The notes below the pieces were generated by a model. The model saw nothing but the letters and a program-made list of their open reading frames with translations. It did not search any database and had not been told where the DNA came from. The translations under genes were made by a program, and so were the position numbers. A DNA stretch of 64,000 nt from Candidatus Omnitrophota bacterium (GTDB lineage: Bacteria; Omnitrophota; Gorgyraeia; JAUYCX01), in the NCBI GenBank assembly GCA_030692045.1, contig JAUYCX010000035.1, forward strand, positions 248,001 through 312,000, read 5' to 3'. This document shows positions 7,991 to 15,944 of the stretch, piece after piece; positions within the stretch are counted from its first letter, which is position 1, and each line of letters starts with the position of its first letter.

Positions 7991-9553
7991 ATGTTATACC
8001 TCGCCTTTATTTGGCACATGCACCAGCCATATTACAAGGATATCTTAACCCAAGAAATTGAGCTTCCCTGGGTAAGGCTCCACGGCACCAAAGATTACTT
8101 GGATATGGTTAAGATTCTTGAAGGCTTTCCCAAAATTAAGCAAACCTTTAATCTTGTGCCGTCTTTAATTGAGCAAATAGACGATTATACTCAACACAGC
8201 GTTAAAGATAAGTTCTTAAAGCTGTCTGAAAAAAATGCTGCTCAATTATCTCAGGATGAAAAAGCCTTTATCTTAGAAAATTTTTTTATGGCAGATGTAC
8301 AAAGAATAGTTGCAATTCATCCCAGATACTATGAGTTATATTTAAAGAAAAATAACGGCAATGAATTAAATACTCAAGATTTTCTGGATTTGCAGGTTTG
8401 GTTTAATTTAGGCTGGATTGACCCATCATTTAGAAAAAGTATACCTGAAATTAGCAAGGTGGTGGAGAAAGGCAGATTCTTTAGCGAAGAGGACAAGGCA
8501 ATAGTTTTAACAAAACAAATAGAAATTCTAAAAGAGATAATTCCCACCTACAATAAGTTTTATAAAACAGGGCAAATTGAAATTACTATAAGCCCTTATT
8601 TTCATCCCATTCTGCCTCTAATATACAATACAAAAACTGCCAAAGAGGCAAACCTAAAAACTAAATTACCAGAAAATAATTTCTCGTATCCCAATGATGT
8701 TGCCTGGCAGATTAATCAGGCAGTTATTTTCTTCAAAAAATATTTTGAAAAACCTCCGCAGGGTATGTGGCCTTCAGAAGAGGCTGTGAGCCGCCATATA
8801 ATCCCCTTCTTAGTTGATTCTGGAATTAATTGGATTGTAAGCGATGAAACGCTGCTTTTTAAATCGCTGAGGAAAAAAAGAAATTCTAATCTTCTTTATA
8901 AGCCGTACAAAATCAATTACAAGGATAAATCATTAAATATAATTTTTCGAGATGCTAATTTGTCAAATCTCATTGGCTTTGTTTATCATCGCCTTCCTAC
9001 AAATAATGCCGTAGATGACCTCTTGGGACACCTTAACTTAATTGCTAAGTCGTCTGTTAAAGATGATTGTCTAGTAACCATTGCCCTTGACGGAGAAAAT
9101 GCCTGGGAGTATTATCCGAATGATGGCATTGATTTTTTAAGTTTGCTTTACGAAAGGTTATCTAACACCTCTAATATCCAAACTATAACTGTAAGTGAAT
9201 TTTTAAAAACTCATCCAGCCAAAGATTATCTTACGAGGTTATCCGCTGGTTCTTGGATTGAAGGTAATTTTAATAAGTGGATAGGTACACCTCAAAAAAA
9301 TATTGCCTGGCAGTATTTGGCAAAGGCAAGAGAAAGATTAGAAACTATTCTTTCAGAAAAAAAACAAATTAATCTGGAGTTGGCATTTAAGCAAATCTAC
9401 GCAGCTGAGGGAAGCGATTGGTTTTGGTGGTTAGGCGAAAACCATGGTGCTTTTGATAATCTCTTTAGAAAGCATCTTACAAATTTTTATAAAATTATCA
9501 ACGAGCCTTCTCCGGATTATTTATTAAAGCCAATAAGTATTGACACGAAATGA
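7991..9553 (+). CDS. glycoside hydrolase family 57 protein
   Basis: GH57 enzymes act on alpha-1,4-glucans as amylases, glucanotransferases or branching enzymes. The 520-residue protein starts with the family hallmark FIWHMHQPYYKD, continues with TFNLVPSLIEQI, ISPYFHPILPLI, PQGMWPSEEAVS (candidate catalytic Glu region) and WIVSDE, and has ALDGENAWEYY near residue 365. It ends with AAEGSDWFWWLGE as in many GH57 domains. No signal peptide is visible, so it is probably cytoplasmic and acts on storage glucan. It follows the porin terminator and heads a run with the anchored protein and ParA-CBM48. The exact activity cannot be told. Confidence 0.92.
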   Translation: MLYLAFIWHMHQPYYKDILTQEIELPWVRLHGTKDYLDMVKILEGFPKIKQTFNLVPSLIEQIDDYTQHSVKDKFLKLSEKNAAQLSQDEKAFILENFFMADVQRIVAIHPRYYELYLKKNNGNELNTQDFLDLQVWFNLGWIDPSFRKSIPEISKVVEKGRFFSEEDKAIVLTKQIEILKEIIPTYNKFYKTGQIEITISPYFHPILPLIYNTKTAKEANLKTKLPENNFSYPNDVAWQINQAVIFFKKYFEKPPQGMWPSEEAVSRHIIPFLVDSGINWIVSDETLLFKSLRKKRNSNLLYKPYKINYKDKSLNIIFRDANLSNLIGFVYHRLPTNNAVDDLLGHLNLIAKSSVKDDCLVTIALDGENAWEYYPNDGIDFLSLLYERLSNTSNIQTITVSEFLKTHPAKDYLTRLSAGSWIEGNFNKWIGTPQKNIAWQYLAKARERLETILSEKKQINLELAFKQIYAAEGSDWFWWLGENHGAFDNLFRKHLTNFYKIINEPSPDYLLKPISIDTK

Positions 9554-9568
9554 CTTCTATGATATAAA

Positions 9569-10141
9569 ATGACAAAAGACGAAATTTATGAACACCTTGC
9601 CAAGGTTTATTTAGGCAAAAAAAAGAAGAAAAAGAAAGCTCCAAGTTTCAGATTTTATGCCTTGCTCTTTATAAATATATTTGTGGTTTTAGGTGTTGGC
9701 GTTTTGTTTTTTAATGGTTTAAAGGGAGCTTACCAAAAACATAATAGAAATGATATTTACTTTTCCTTAAACCAATACCCCTTAAGAATAAAATTTAACC
9801 TTGAACCGCCTTTTCCGCAAATTGAAAATTTTTCGCTTTCTTTACCGGAAGTAGATTTAAGCTCTTACAGTCTAATGGAATTCAATATCAAGTCAGTAAA
9901 AGAAGGAGTCCCTGCCATATTAAAGATTAGCTTGGAAAATAAAAAAAGAGAGATTTCTTCTTATTTTCTAAAACGCATCTCAAAAAAATGGCAAAGGGTA
10001 GTCATACCCCTTGCCAACTTCCCAGAAATAACCGATTGGTCGAATATTACTAAAATACATTTTGTTTTTGAAGCTTGGAATTCAGGCATAAAAAAAGGCA
10101 CTGTATTAATTGAAGATATTGGTTTCAATTCGGGCAGATAA
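9569..10141 (+). CDS. membrane-anchored beta-rich protein, possible carbohydrate-binding-like domain
   Basis: The 190-residue protein has a basic cytoplasmic start (a run of lysines near residues 17-24), one transmembrane helix (YALLFINIFVVLGVGVLFF, about 30-48) and an outside domain. That domain has alternating strands (LMEFNIKSVKEGVPAILKIS, WQRVVIPLANFPEITDWSN) and ends VLIEDIGF, a pattern seen in jelly-roll carbohydrate-binding domains. No family is assigned. It lies 15 nt after the GH57 gene. Its stop codon overlaps the left arm of the leader hairpin of the next gene, so translation through it could affect that hairpin (inference). Confidence 0.65.
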   Translation: MTKDEIYEHLAKVYLGKKKKKKKAPSFRFYALLFINIFVVLGVGVLFFNGLKGAYQKHNRNDIYFSLNQYPLRIKFNLEPPFPQIENFSLSLPEVDLSSYSLMEFNIKSVKEGVPAILKISLENKKREISSYFLKRISKKWQRVVIPLANFPEITDWSNITKIHFVFEAWNSGIKKGTVLIEDIGFNSGR

Positions 10142-10188
10142 CTTACGTCAGCTCTCGCTTCCGTAAGTTATGCCCTCATTGAAGGAGG
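10138..10188 (+). promoter_or_regulatory. 5' leader hairpin element, copy A (parA-CBM48 leader)
   Basis: A perfect 10-bp stem ATAACTTACG (10138-10147) / CGTAAGTTAT (10162-10171) encloses a 14-nt loop ending TTC. Three nt later comes CTCATTGAAGGAGG (10175-10188), which contains the SD, and the ATG lies 6 nt further on. A second copy precedes the gene at 51277 on the minus strand, with the two outermost base pairs changed in a compensatory way and the same 14-nt segment. It is probably an RNA element acting on translation. Confidence 0.7.
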
Positions 10189-10194
10189 GAGTAA

Positions 10195-11280
10195 ATGCGT
10201 ATTATTTCTATTGCCAGTCAAAAAGGTGGTTGCGGAAAAACTACCACAGCTATCAATTTAGCCGCAGCGTTAGCCTTAAATGGTTGTAAAACCCTGCTTG
10301 TAGATCTTGACCCTCAGTCACATGCTTCTTTAGGATTAAATATCAACTCACAAGACAGTATTTACAATGTTTTATCGAATATTACTCCTCGAAAACTAAA
10401 GTTTAAAGACATAATTGTAAAAATTGAAAATAATTTTGATTTGGCGCCCTCCAATATCCTTTTGGGTACAGTTGAACAAGAGCTGGCTGAAGAAATTGGC
10501 AGAGAATCAAAATTAAAGCAAGAATTGGACTCTTTAAATAATTCTTACGATTATATTTTAATTGACTGCCCTCCAAATTTAGGCCTTTTAACTATCAACT
10601 CAATACGAGCAAGTAAAGAGGTTATCATGCCCGTTGAGACCAGCCGTTTTTCCTTAGTAGGGGTAGAGAGGCTAATTGAGATAACCGATTTAATTAAAGA
10701 GCGCTTAAACCATACTGTTACTTACAATATTCTGGTTACAATATTTGATTCGAGGCTACGCCATTCCTTTAGTATGCTTGATAAAATCCGCAAAGAATTT
10801 GGTCAAAAAATGTTTAATACCATAATTCATATAAATGTGAAACTAAAAGAAGCAAATGTAATGGGGAGTTCAGTAATAAATTTTGATAAATATAGTCGAG
10901 GCGCAAAGGACTATTGTAGCTTGGCCAGAGAGTTAATGCTTAGCGATAGGAAGGCTGCAATAAGTAACCTTAAGGATATAAAAGAAAAAATGCAAGAATT
11001 AGTTAAGCAGAAGTCTAAAGAATTTATTGAAGCTACTTTTCGGATAGCAGCTCCATCTGCACATAATGTTTATGTAGCAGGTGATTTTAACAACTGGACT
11101 TTGGATGAGGCTTATAAGCTTAAAACCCACAATGGCGTATGGTTCGCAAAACTACCTTTAAAACAGGGCCATTACCGCTACCGTTTCGTAGTAGATGGAA
11201 AATGGCAAGAGGACCCTCAAAATAACAATACAGAAAAGAATCCCTTTGGCGAATTAGATTCATTGTTAGATATTAAATAA
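10195..11280 (+). CDS. ParA/MinD-type ATPase fused to a C-terminal glycogen-binding (CBM48/AMPK-beta) domain
   Basis: Residues 1-255 are a ParA-family ATPase with a deviant Walker A (SQKGGCGKTTTAIN), Walker A' (LLVDLDPQSHASLG) and YILIDCPPNLGLLT. A linker helix (about 255-280, KDIKEKMQELVKQKSKEF) leads to an AMPK-beta/CBM48 glycogen-binding domain (282-361) with NVYVAGDFNNW, GVWFAKLPLKQGHYRYRFVVDG and a final DP motif. ParA proteins position cargo by nucleotide-dependent dimerisation; CBM48 binds alpha-glucan. Positioning or sensing of glycogen is inferred and fits the GH57 neighbour. No ParB or other ParA adaptor gene is visible beside it. Confidence 0.9.
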   Translation: MRIISIASQKGGCGKTTTAINLAAALALNGCKTLLVDLDPQSHASLGLNINSQDSIYNVLSNITPRKLKFKDIIVKIENNFDLAPSNILLGTVEQELAEEIGRESKLKQELDSLNNSYDYILIDCPPNLGLLTINSIRASKEVIMPVETSRFSLVGVERLIEITDLIKERLNHTVTYNILVTIFDSRLRHSFSMLDKIRKEFGQKMFNTIIHINVKLKEANVMGSSVINFDKYSRGAKDYCSLARELMLSDRKAAISNLKDIKEKMQELVKQKSKEFIEATFRIAAPSAHNVYVAGDFNNWTLDEAYKLKTHNGVWFAKLPLKQGHYRYRFVVDGKWQEDPQNNNTEKNPFGELDSLLDIK

Positions 11281-11284
11281 GTTT

Positions 11285-11617
11285 ATGCCCCATCACTTTA
11301 AAAAAGAAGCAGAAGAAATTGAAGAAGGCAAAATTTTTGCAATCTTAGCTTATTTGTCAATATTATGCATTATTCCTTTGATTCTAAAAAAGGATAATAA
11401 ATTCTGCATTTTTCATGCCAGGCAAGGCCTTATACTTTTTATATTGGAGGTTGCGATTTTTGTTTTAAGCGTTATTCCCTTTGTGGGAGTCATACTTTGG
11501 CGTCTGGGGGTATTATTTTTTGGCCTGCTTTCAATTTGGTGCATTATCCAAGTGCTTCTGGGAAGGTATTCTAGAATTCCTTTTGTAGCTGAATTCGCAG
11601 AAAAGATTACCCTTTAA
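11285..11617 (+). CDS. DUF4870-type small membrane protein
   Basis: The 110-residue protein has three hydrophobic segments (about 18-35, 49-66 and 70-92). The first is followed by KKDNKFCIFHARQGLILF, matching the FHAxQG pattern of DUF4870/Tic20-like membrane proteins. It starts 4 nt after parA-CBM48 and is probably co-transcribed. Function unknown. Confidence 0.75.
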   Translation: MPHHFKKEAEEIEEGKIFAILAYLSILCIIPLILKKDNKFCIFHARQGLILFILEVAIFVLSVIPFVGVILWRLGVLFFGLLSIWCIIQVLLGRYSRIPFVAEFAEKITL

Positions 11618-11639
11618 AATTTTAAATAAAGGAGGTGCT

Positions 11640-12023
11640 ATGGCTCTTAAAAGAAAAAAGAAAAAGGCTAAGTCAAAAATCATTAAAAAGAAGAAAATCC
11701 TGCTTAGCAAGCCACGAAAAAAAGCAAAAGCCACTGCCTCAAAAAAAAATTTACCAACTAAAAAGTCTTTAAATGAAATTCTTGTTGGCAAAGTCACCCA
11801 TTATTTTCCAAAGGTAAAGGCTGCAGTAATAAAGATTACAAAAGATGGCCTTAAATTAGGAAGCAATGTTCATCTAAAAGGACACACCACAGATTTTAAA
11901 CAAAATGTAGACTCCATTCAAATAGACAGGGTTCCTGTAAAAGAAGCAAAAAAGGGTATGGAAATAGGTTTAAGAGTAGCTTCACGGGTGCGAGAAAATG
12001 ATCAGGTTTACTTGGTAAAGTAA
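11640..12023 (+). CDS. small basic protein with EF-Tu domain-2-like beta-barrel
   Basis: The first 45 residues are almost all Lys, Ala and Ser, a nucleic-acid-binding-like tail. Residues 46-127 (VGKVTHYFPKVKAAVIKIT, DGLKLGSNVHLKG, GMEIGLRVASRVRENDQVYLV) resemble the beta-barrel of translation-factor-like proteins related to EF-Tu domain 2 and the U32-peptidase C-terminus. A strong SD (AAAGGAGGTG) precedes the ATG. It may touch RNA or ribosomes, which is inferred from charge and fold only. Confidence 0.75.
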   Translation: MALKRKKKKAKSKIIKKKKILLSKPRKKAKATASKKNLPTKKSLNEILVGKVTHYFPKVKAAVIKITKDGLKLGSNVHLKGHTTDFKQNVDSIQIDRVPVKEAKKGMEIGLRVASRVRENDQVYLVK

Positions 12024-12072
12024 GCCGTAAACTTAAATGGGAATCAATTTTAAATTTTGGAGGTAAGAACCG

Positions 12073-12411
12073 ATGATATGGGGGATATTGAATAGTTTAC
12101 CTATGTTCTTAGCCACTGCCACTTTGGGCTATTTTGTTTGTATTAAGGCTAATAAAGAACTAGGGCTTTTAAGGGCGCTAGGAATGGTTTTAGGTATATT
12201 AGTTATTGTGATAACTCTTTTATCTTCGATGATTTTAATAAATTTGTCTCTAATAAAGCCAGGGGAGCGAATAGGGCGTTTATCTTCGCAACAAATGGGC
12301 ACAAGACCAATAATGCCTAAACAGGATTGGCTTAAGCGGTCTGGCAAGCCATCGAAGCAACTATTTGAAGGTCCTATAACACCTAAACAAACAGTACCTG
12401 AAAATAAGTGA
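12073..12411 (+). CDS. small membrane protein of unknown function
   Basis: The 112 residues include two transmembrane helices (about 5-22 and 36-58) and a polar C-terminal tail rich in Pro, Lys and Gln. An SD (TTGGAGGTAAG) lies just before the ATG. No family is recognised. It probably belongs to the run of small genes after parA-CBM48. Confidence 0.6.
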   Translation: MIWGILNSLPMFLATATLGYFVCIKANKELGLLRALGMVLGILVIVITLLSSMILINLSLIKPGERIGRLSSQQMGTRPIMPKQDWLKRSGKPSKQLFEGPITPKQTVPENK

Positions 12412-12449
12412 GGACATAAGTCGTGGGCTCATTAAAGGAGGAAAGAACA

Positions 12450-12632
12450 ATGAAACTTTCAGATATCGAAAGAAAAGCCAAAAACCTTGGTATCAAGAAT
12501 GTTTGGTCCTACTCAAAAGCAGATCTTATTCGCGCCATTCAAAAAAAAGAAGGAAATTTTGACTGCTTTGGCACAGCCTTCAACAACTGTAACCAATTGG
12601 CTTGTTGCTGGATAGGGCTTTGCCTTAAATAA
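12450..12632 (+). CDS. SAP-like helix protein with C-terminal cysteine cluster
   Basis: The 60-residue protein has an N-terminal helix-extended-helix typical of SAP-type DNA-binding motifs (MKLSDIERKAKNLGIKN, SKADLIRAIQKKEGN) and then a Cys cluster (CFGTAFNNCNQLACCW). Small bacterial proteins with this layout are known but uncharacterised. The ATG at 12450 has a perfect AAAGGAGG 8 nt upstream, and an earlier in-frame GTG at 12423 is not needed. A DNA-associated role is inferred from the fold alone. Confidence 0.75.
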   Translation: MKLSDIERKAKNLGIKNVWSYSKADLIRAIQKKEGNFDCFGTAFNNCNQLACCWIGLCLK

Positions 12633-12736
12633 CCTTATAAAATCGTTTCTAATTTATAACTTGAGGGTACTGAACATTTCTTTAATTTATAAATACTTAC
12701 AACTACACAAGTTATAAGGAAGACCTTTTCTATCCC

Positions 12737-12764
12737 TTGACAACTTAAAAAATCATTCTATACT
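12737..12764 (+). promoter_or_regulatory. predicted promoter of the HD-GYP leader
   Basis: TTGACA (12737-12742) and TATACT (12759-12764) are separated by 16 nt. Transcription should start near 12771, just before the structured leader. Confidence 0.7.
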
Positions 12765-12786
12765 TATTATAAAGAATAAAAAGCCA

Positions 12787-12830
12787 CGGCAGCTTCGGTT
12801 AAAGGAGTAAAAAATATGCCTTATCTGCCG
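12787..12830 (+). promoter_or_regulatory. structured leader upstream of the HD-GYP gene (attenuator-like)
   Basis: CGGCAG (12787-12792) pairs with CTGCCG (12825-12830). TTCGGTT (12794-12800) inside the loop is complementary to AACCGAA (12846-12852), the left arm of the terminator, so loop pairing and terminator formation exclude each other. The loop also holds an SD and a 6-codon ORF. I do not match it to a known riboswitch class. Confidence 0.5.
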
Positions 12831-12836
12831 AAATAA
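12816..12836 (+). CDS. candidate leader peptide (6 codons, MPYLPK)
   Basis: ATG-CCT-TAT-CTG-CCG-AAA-TAA is preceded by AAAGGAG (12801-12807) at an 8-nt spacing. The ribosome would cover the right arm of the leader stem (12825-12830) and stop 7 nt before the terminator. This is the geometry of a translation-coupled attenuator. Only the sequence arrangement supports it. Confidence 0.45.
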   Translation: MPYLPK

Positions 12837-12843
12837 ATGTGTT

Positions 12844-12879
12844 AAAACCGAATCTCACAAAAAGAGGTTCGGTTTTTTA
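12844..12879 (+). terminator. intrinsic terminator in the HD-GYP leader
   Basis: AAAACCGAATCTC (12844-12856) pairs with GAGGTTCGGTTTT (12864-12876) as a 13-bp stem with a 7-nt loop, followed by TTAT. It lies only 13 nt before the HD-GYP ATG, so read-through is needed to express that gene from the leader promoter. Confidence 0.85.
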
Positions 12880-12891
12880 TTTAATCACAAA

Positions 12892-14520
12892 ATGAAAATT
12901 CAAAAAGAAAAATTACCACAAGAAATTGTTCAAACAGAACCCACAGAATTATTAGAAGAAATCGGCACTGGCATATCCATCATTGATAGAAAAATGCGCA
13001 TCTGCTGGGTAAATTCTACACTTGCTAAATGGTTTGGGAGCTTAAGGGATATAAAAGGAAAATTTTGTTACAATATTTATCAGCACAGAAATAAAATTTG
13101 TCCGGGTTGTCCGTCCTGGAAAACATTCAAAAGTGGAACTAAACATTCATCTTTTCAGGCGGGTTTTAATCTAAAAGGCGAAAGAAGAGTTTATCACCTT
13201 ATCGCATCTGCGCTTAAAAATGGAAATGGCAATGTTAGTAAGGTTTTGGAACTTACAAGTGATGTAACCAGATACTGGCATTTAAAAGAACACAGGGCAA
13301 GGCTCTTAAAGAAATTTAAAACTCTTTGTAGTCGCTTAGTAAATGTAAATAAACGTTTACGCCAAGACATAAATTTTCTTAAAAACAAAAGCAAAAAAAC
13401 CACTCAATTGTCTAAAAATTTAATTGAAAAATTTCACACCTTAGAAACAGAACTAAGTTTTAAACAAACAGAATTAAAAGACATTAGGGATATTGAAAAA
13501 AAGATTCTTGCCACACAGGATTTACAAAGTATTTTAAGCCTTATTGTCAAATTATCCCATAATCTCACTCACGCAGATTGTGCCGCACTTAGGATGATTA
13601 ATCAAACTGATAAATCCTTATCTATAAAAGCCAGCATTGGTTTAAGTAAAGCTTATCTTGAAGCTAGTCCTTTAAAGATGGGAAGGGGTATACCTGGATT
13701 GGTGGCTGCAACTATGAAGCCGCTTACCATAAAAGACTGCTTAAATGACTCCAGGGTTAACTGTTGGGAACTAAACGAAAAAGAGGGTATTGTTTCTTGT
13801 GCGCATGTGCCTGCAATATTTAAAGAAGAAGTTCTAGGAGTAATTAGTGTATATTTTAAGTCTTTGAAAGAAATTAGTAACGATGAAATTGACCTTTTGA
13901 TGTCATTTGCTGACCAAGCTGCTATTGCCATACACGAAACACAACTTTATCAGGATGTGCATATTAATTATTTTAATACTATAAGGGCATTGGTTTTGGC
14001 AATGGAGGCAAAGGATCCTTATACAAAGGGCCATTCTGAAAGGGTAACTCAATATGCCGTAAGAATCGCTCGCGAGCTAAAAATAAAAAATTCAGAAATT
14101 GAAATTTTAAGTTATGCAAGCAAGGTTCATGATGTAGGAAAAATCGGCATTTCTGATATAATTTTAAATAAACCAGGAAAGCTTACCACAGCAGAAAGGG
14201 CTCTTATTGAGCTTCACCCCCAGAAGGGCGCTGAGATGCTTATGCCTCTAAAGTTTTTAGAACCGGGCATTCCTTACATCAAGCATCATCATGAAAGATT
14301 TGATGGCCAGGGTTATCCTGATGGCTTAAAAAGAGAACAAATTCCTCTGGCTGCTAGAATTCTCGCTTGCGTTGATTCCTTTGATGCTATGACTTCAGAT
14401 AGACCATACCGCTACAGACGCTTAACCCCAGAGGAAGCTATGTCAGAGATTAAGCTAAATTCTGGCAAACAATTCGATCCCACCATTGTAAATATCTTTA
14501 TGAAGATATTAAAATCCTAA
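12892..14520 (+). CDS. PAS-GAF-HD-GYP cyclic-di-GMP phosphodiesterase
   Basis: The 542-residue protein has a PAS-like domain (about 15-115, with a CPGCPSW cysteine pair), a coiled coil (130-205), a GAF domain (about 205-350; GRGIPGLVAATMKP, GVISVYFKS) and an HD-GYP domain (360-542). The last has the full metal-site set: GHSERVTQYA, VHDVGKIGISD, HHHERFDGQGYPDG and DSFDAMTSDRPYR. HD-GYP enzymes hydrolyse c-di-GMP. No transmembrane segment is present, so it is cytosolic. No SD precedes the ATG at 12892, which lies right after a terminator, so expression is probably gated by that leader. Confidence 0.94.
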   Translation: MKIQKEKLPQEIVQTEPTELLEEIGTGISIIDRKMRICWVNSTLAKWFGSLRDIKGKFCYNIYQHRNKICPGCPSWKTFKSGTKHSSFQAGFNLKGERRVYHLIASALKNGNGNVSKVLELTSDVTRYWHLKEHRARLLKKFKTLCSRLVNVNKRLRQDINFLKNKSKKTTQLSKNLIEKFHTLETELSFKQTELKDIRDIEKKILATQDLQSILSLIVKLSHNLTHADCAALRMINQTDKSLSIKASIGLSKAYLEASPLKMGRGIPGLVAATMKPLTIKDCLNDSRVNCWELNEKEGIVSCAHVPAIFKEEVLGVISVYFKSLKEISNDEIDLLMSFADQAAIAIHETQLYQDVHINYFNTIRALVLAMEAKDPYTKGHSERVTQYAVRIARELKIKNSEIEILSYASKVHDVGKIGISDIILNKPGKLTTAERALIELHPQKGAEMLMPLKFLEPGIPYIKHHHERFDGQGYPDGLKREQIPLAARILACVDSFDAMTSDRPYRYRRLTPEEAMSEIKLNSGKQFDPTIVNIFMKILKS

Positions 14521-14554
14521 TTACAATCCGAAGAAACCAAATTAAACTAATTTA

Positions 14555-14583
14555 TTGCTTAATTTCTTGATCTCCATTATAAT
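14555..14583 (+). promoter_or_regulatory. predicted promoter of the lipoprotein gene
   Basis: TTGCTT (14555-14560) is separated by exactly 17 nt from a perfect TATAAT (14578-14583). The predicted start near 14590 leaves a short leader containing AAGGAAAT before the ATG at 14614. Confidence 0.6.
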
Positions 14584-14613
14584 ATAACCATAAAGCAATA
14601 AGGAAATTAAAAA

Positions 14614-15135
14614 ATGAAATGTCGTGTTTTAATTTTATTGATAGTGGGAGTGTCCTTTGTCATATCTAGTTGCGCTAGCTATAAAGACGAATTGTCTGGC
14701 GAACCGTATAAAGGCTATGTATACAAAAGAAATGATTTCTTAATACCTGAATATACAGTTGATACAAAAAATAAAGCTCCTGAAGATTTAAAGCTTGCTT
14801 TAAACCGGTTTAAAAGAAGACGCTCAATAATTGAAGATTATTATAAAAAAATGGGACGAATTGAGAATCAATTTAAAAGCCTAATTATAAATTATCCTTT
14901 GGAACTCTTTAGTCTAATCAGTATAGCTGCTAGATGGCCTTTTATTATAGTTAGCGACTATCGTTATGACCATAACCCAAAATACAAAGAAAAAATTGAC
15001 AAAAGGGATGAGGAGTTAGATAGAAAGGAAGAGAAAATAAGAAAGGATTTAGAAAATAAACTAAATAAATTTATCGAAAGAGATCTCGCCAAAGAAAATT
15101 ATTCTTATAATTTAGAAGAAGTTAACACAAAATAA
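14614..15135 (+). CDS. lipoprotein of unknown function
   Basis: The 173-residue protein has a lipoprotein signal peptide (MKCRVLILLIVGVSFVISS, then Cys at residue 20). The mature part is strongly charged, with a hydrophobic stretch in the middle (NYPLELFSLISIAARWPFII) and a Lys/Glu/Asp-rich helical C-terminus likely to form a coiled coil. No family is recognised. It has its own promoter and a probable weak terminator. Confidence 0.7.
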   Translation: MKCRVLILLIVGVSFVISSCASYKDELSGEPYKGYVYKRNDFLIPEYTVDTKNKAPEDLKLALNRFKRRRSIIEDYYKKMGRIENQFKSLIINYPLELFSLISIAARWPFIIVSDYRYDHNPKYKEKIDKRDEELDRKEEKIRKDLENKLNKFIERDLAKENYSYNLEEVNTK

Positions 15136-15170
15136 TAATCTAATTTTCCCGCCATAAATCTAAAAAGACC

Positions 15171-15200
15171 ATTGTCTATACCATAGAACAATTTTTATTT
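15171..15200 (+). terminator. weak candidate terminator after the lipoprotein gene
   Basis: ATTGTCTAT pairs with ATAGAACAAT (one bulged A) around an ACC loop, and a T-rich run (TTTTTATTT) follows. The stem is AT-rich, so confidence is limited. Confidence 0.4.
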
Positions 15201-15252
15201 AAAAATTTCTGAATCATTGTATAATATAAAGTTAGAAAATAAAAAAACCTAC

Positions 15253-15669
15253 ATGAAGAAGGATATAAGATTTTTTAAAAAACTATTGGTTACAAGCCTT
15301 ATTTTAACGCTTATCTGCGGTTGTGTTAGAATTAAAGAAGCCTCCAGAATAATTTTAGGCACATCTGTAAGTTCCCTAGAGAAAGCCAGGATTAATGGAA
15401 AAACCCAAACATTTAATTATGATTATGAAAAGTGTTATAAAAAAGTGTTGTTAATTCTTAGGCAAATGAATGTTTACATATATCTACACAGCTTAAAGGA
15501 AAGACGCATTGTGGCAATGAATTTTGAGGGAGCTAATAAAACTACAGAGGTTGGAATATTTTTTGAAGAGATAACCCCAAGTTCGACTAAGGTTGAAATT
15601 AGCTGTTTAGCGCCATCGGTATTAGAAAATGTATCAGAAAAAATATTCATTGCCTTGAAAGGTAAATAA
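15253..15669 (+). CDS. small lipoprotein, possibly DUF3568-like
   Basis: The 138-residue protein begins with a lipoprotein signal (MKKDIRFFKKLLVTSLILTL, Cys at residues 22 and 24). The mature part (FNYDYEKCYKKVLLILRQMN, RRIVAMNFEGANKTTEVGIFF, STKVEISCLAPS) has the alternating strand/helix layout of small periplasmic lipoproteins such as DUF3568; that match is tentative. The frame opens earlier at a TTG (15217), but that lies inside a TATAAT-like -10 (15219-15224), so the ATG at 15253 was chosen. Confidence 0.65.
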   Translation: MKKDIRFFKKLLVTSLILTLICGCVRIKEASRIILGTSVSSLEKARINGKTQTFNYDYEKCYKKVLLILRQMNVYIYLHSLKERRIVAMNFEGANKTTEVGIFFEEITPSSTKVEISCLAPSVLENVSEKIFIALKGK

Positions 15670-15741
15670 CCTTTAGGCCAAGATAAAATAAAAATTTTGC
15701 TAAAGATTTGGTAATTGACAATTGCTAAGAAGGGAGGATGT

Positions 15742-15930
15742 ATGAAGATTATAAGTATTTTTCTTTTGCTTATGGGCAGTTTCTTAATTATTTATGCAGT
15801 TTTTTCTAGATTCTATGGAGAGCCTTCAATTGCATTTAAACAATTTCGCTCATTGAGTTTCTTGGTTTTAGCAAACTCAACGTTAATTCTTTGTTTAATT
15901 GCTATGCATTTTCAAAAATATTTTAAATAA
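15742..15930 (+). CDS. small two-helix membrane protein
   Basis: The 62 residues contain two hydrophobic helices (about 2-21 and 38-56) joined by a short polar loop. The ATG at 15742 has a good SD (AAGGGAGG, 4 nt upstream), which decides against the earlier TTG at 15715. Function unknown. Confidence 0.55.
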   Translation: MKIISIFLLLMGSFLIIYAVFSRFYGEPSIAFKQFRSLSFLVLANSTLILCLIAMHFQKYFK

Positions 15931-15944
15931 CCATAATTTAAACA

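Noticed and set aside
12787-12879. Known riboswitch (c-di-GMP, preQ1, fluoride) upstream of the HD-GYP gene
   Set aside because: None of the conserved core words of those classes could be found; only generic attenuator geometry is supported.
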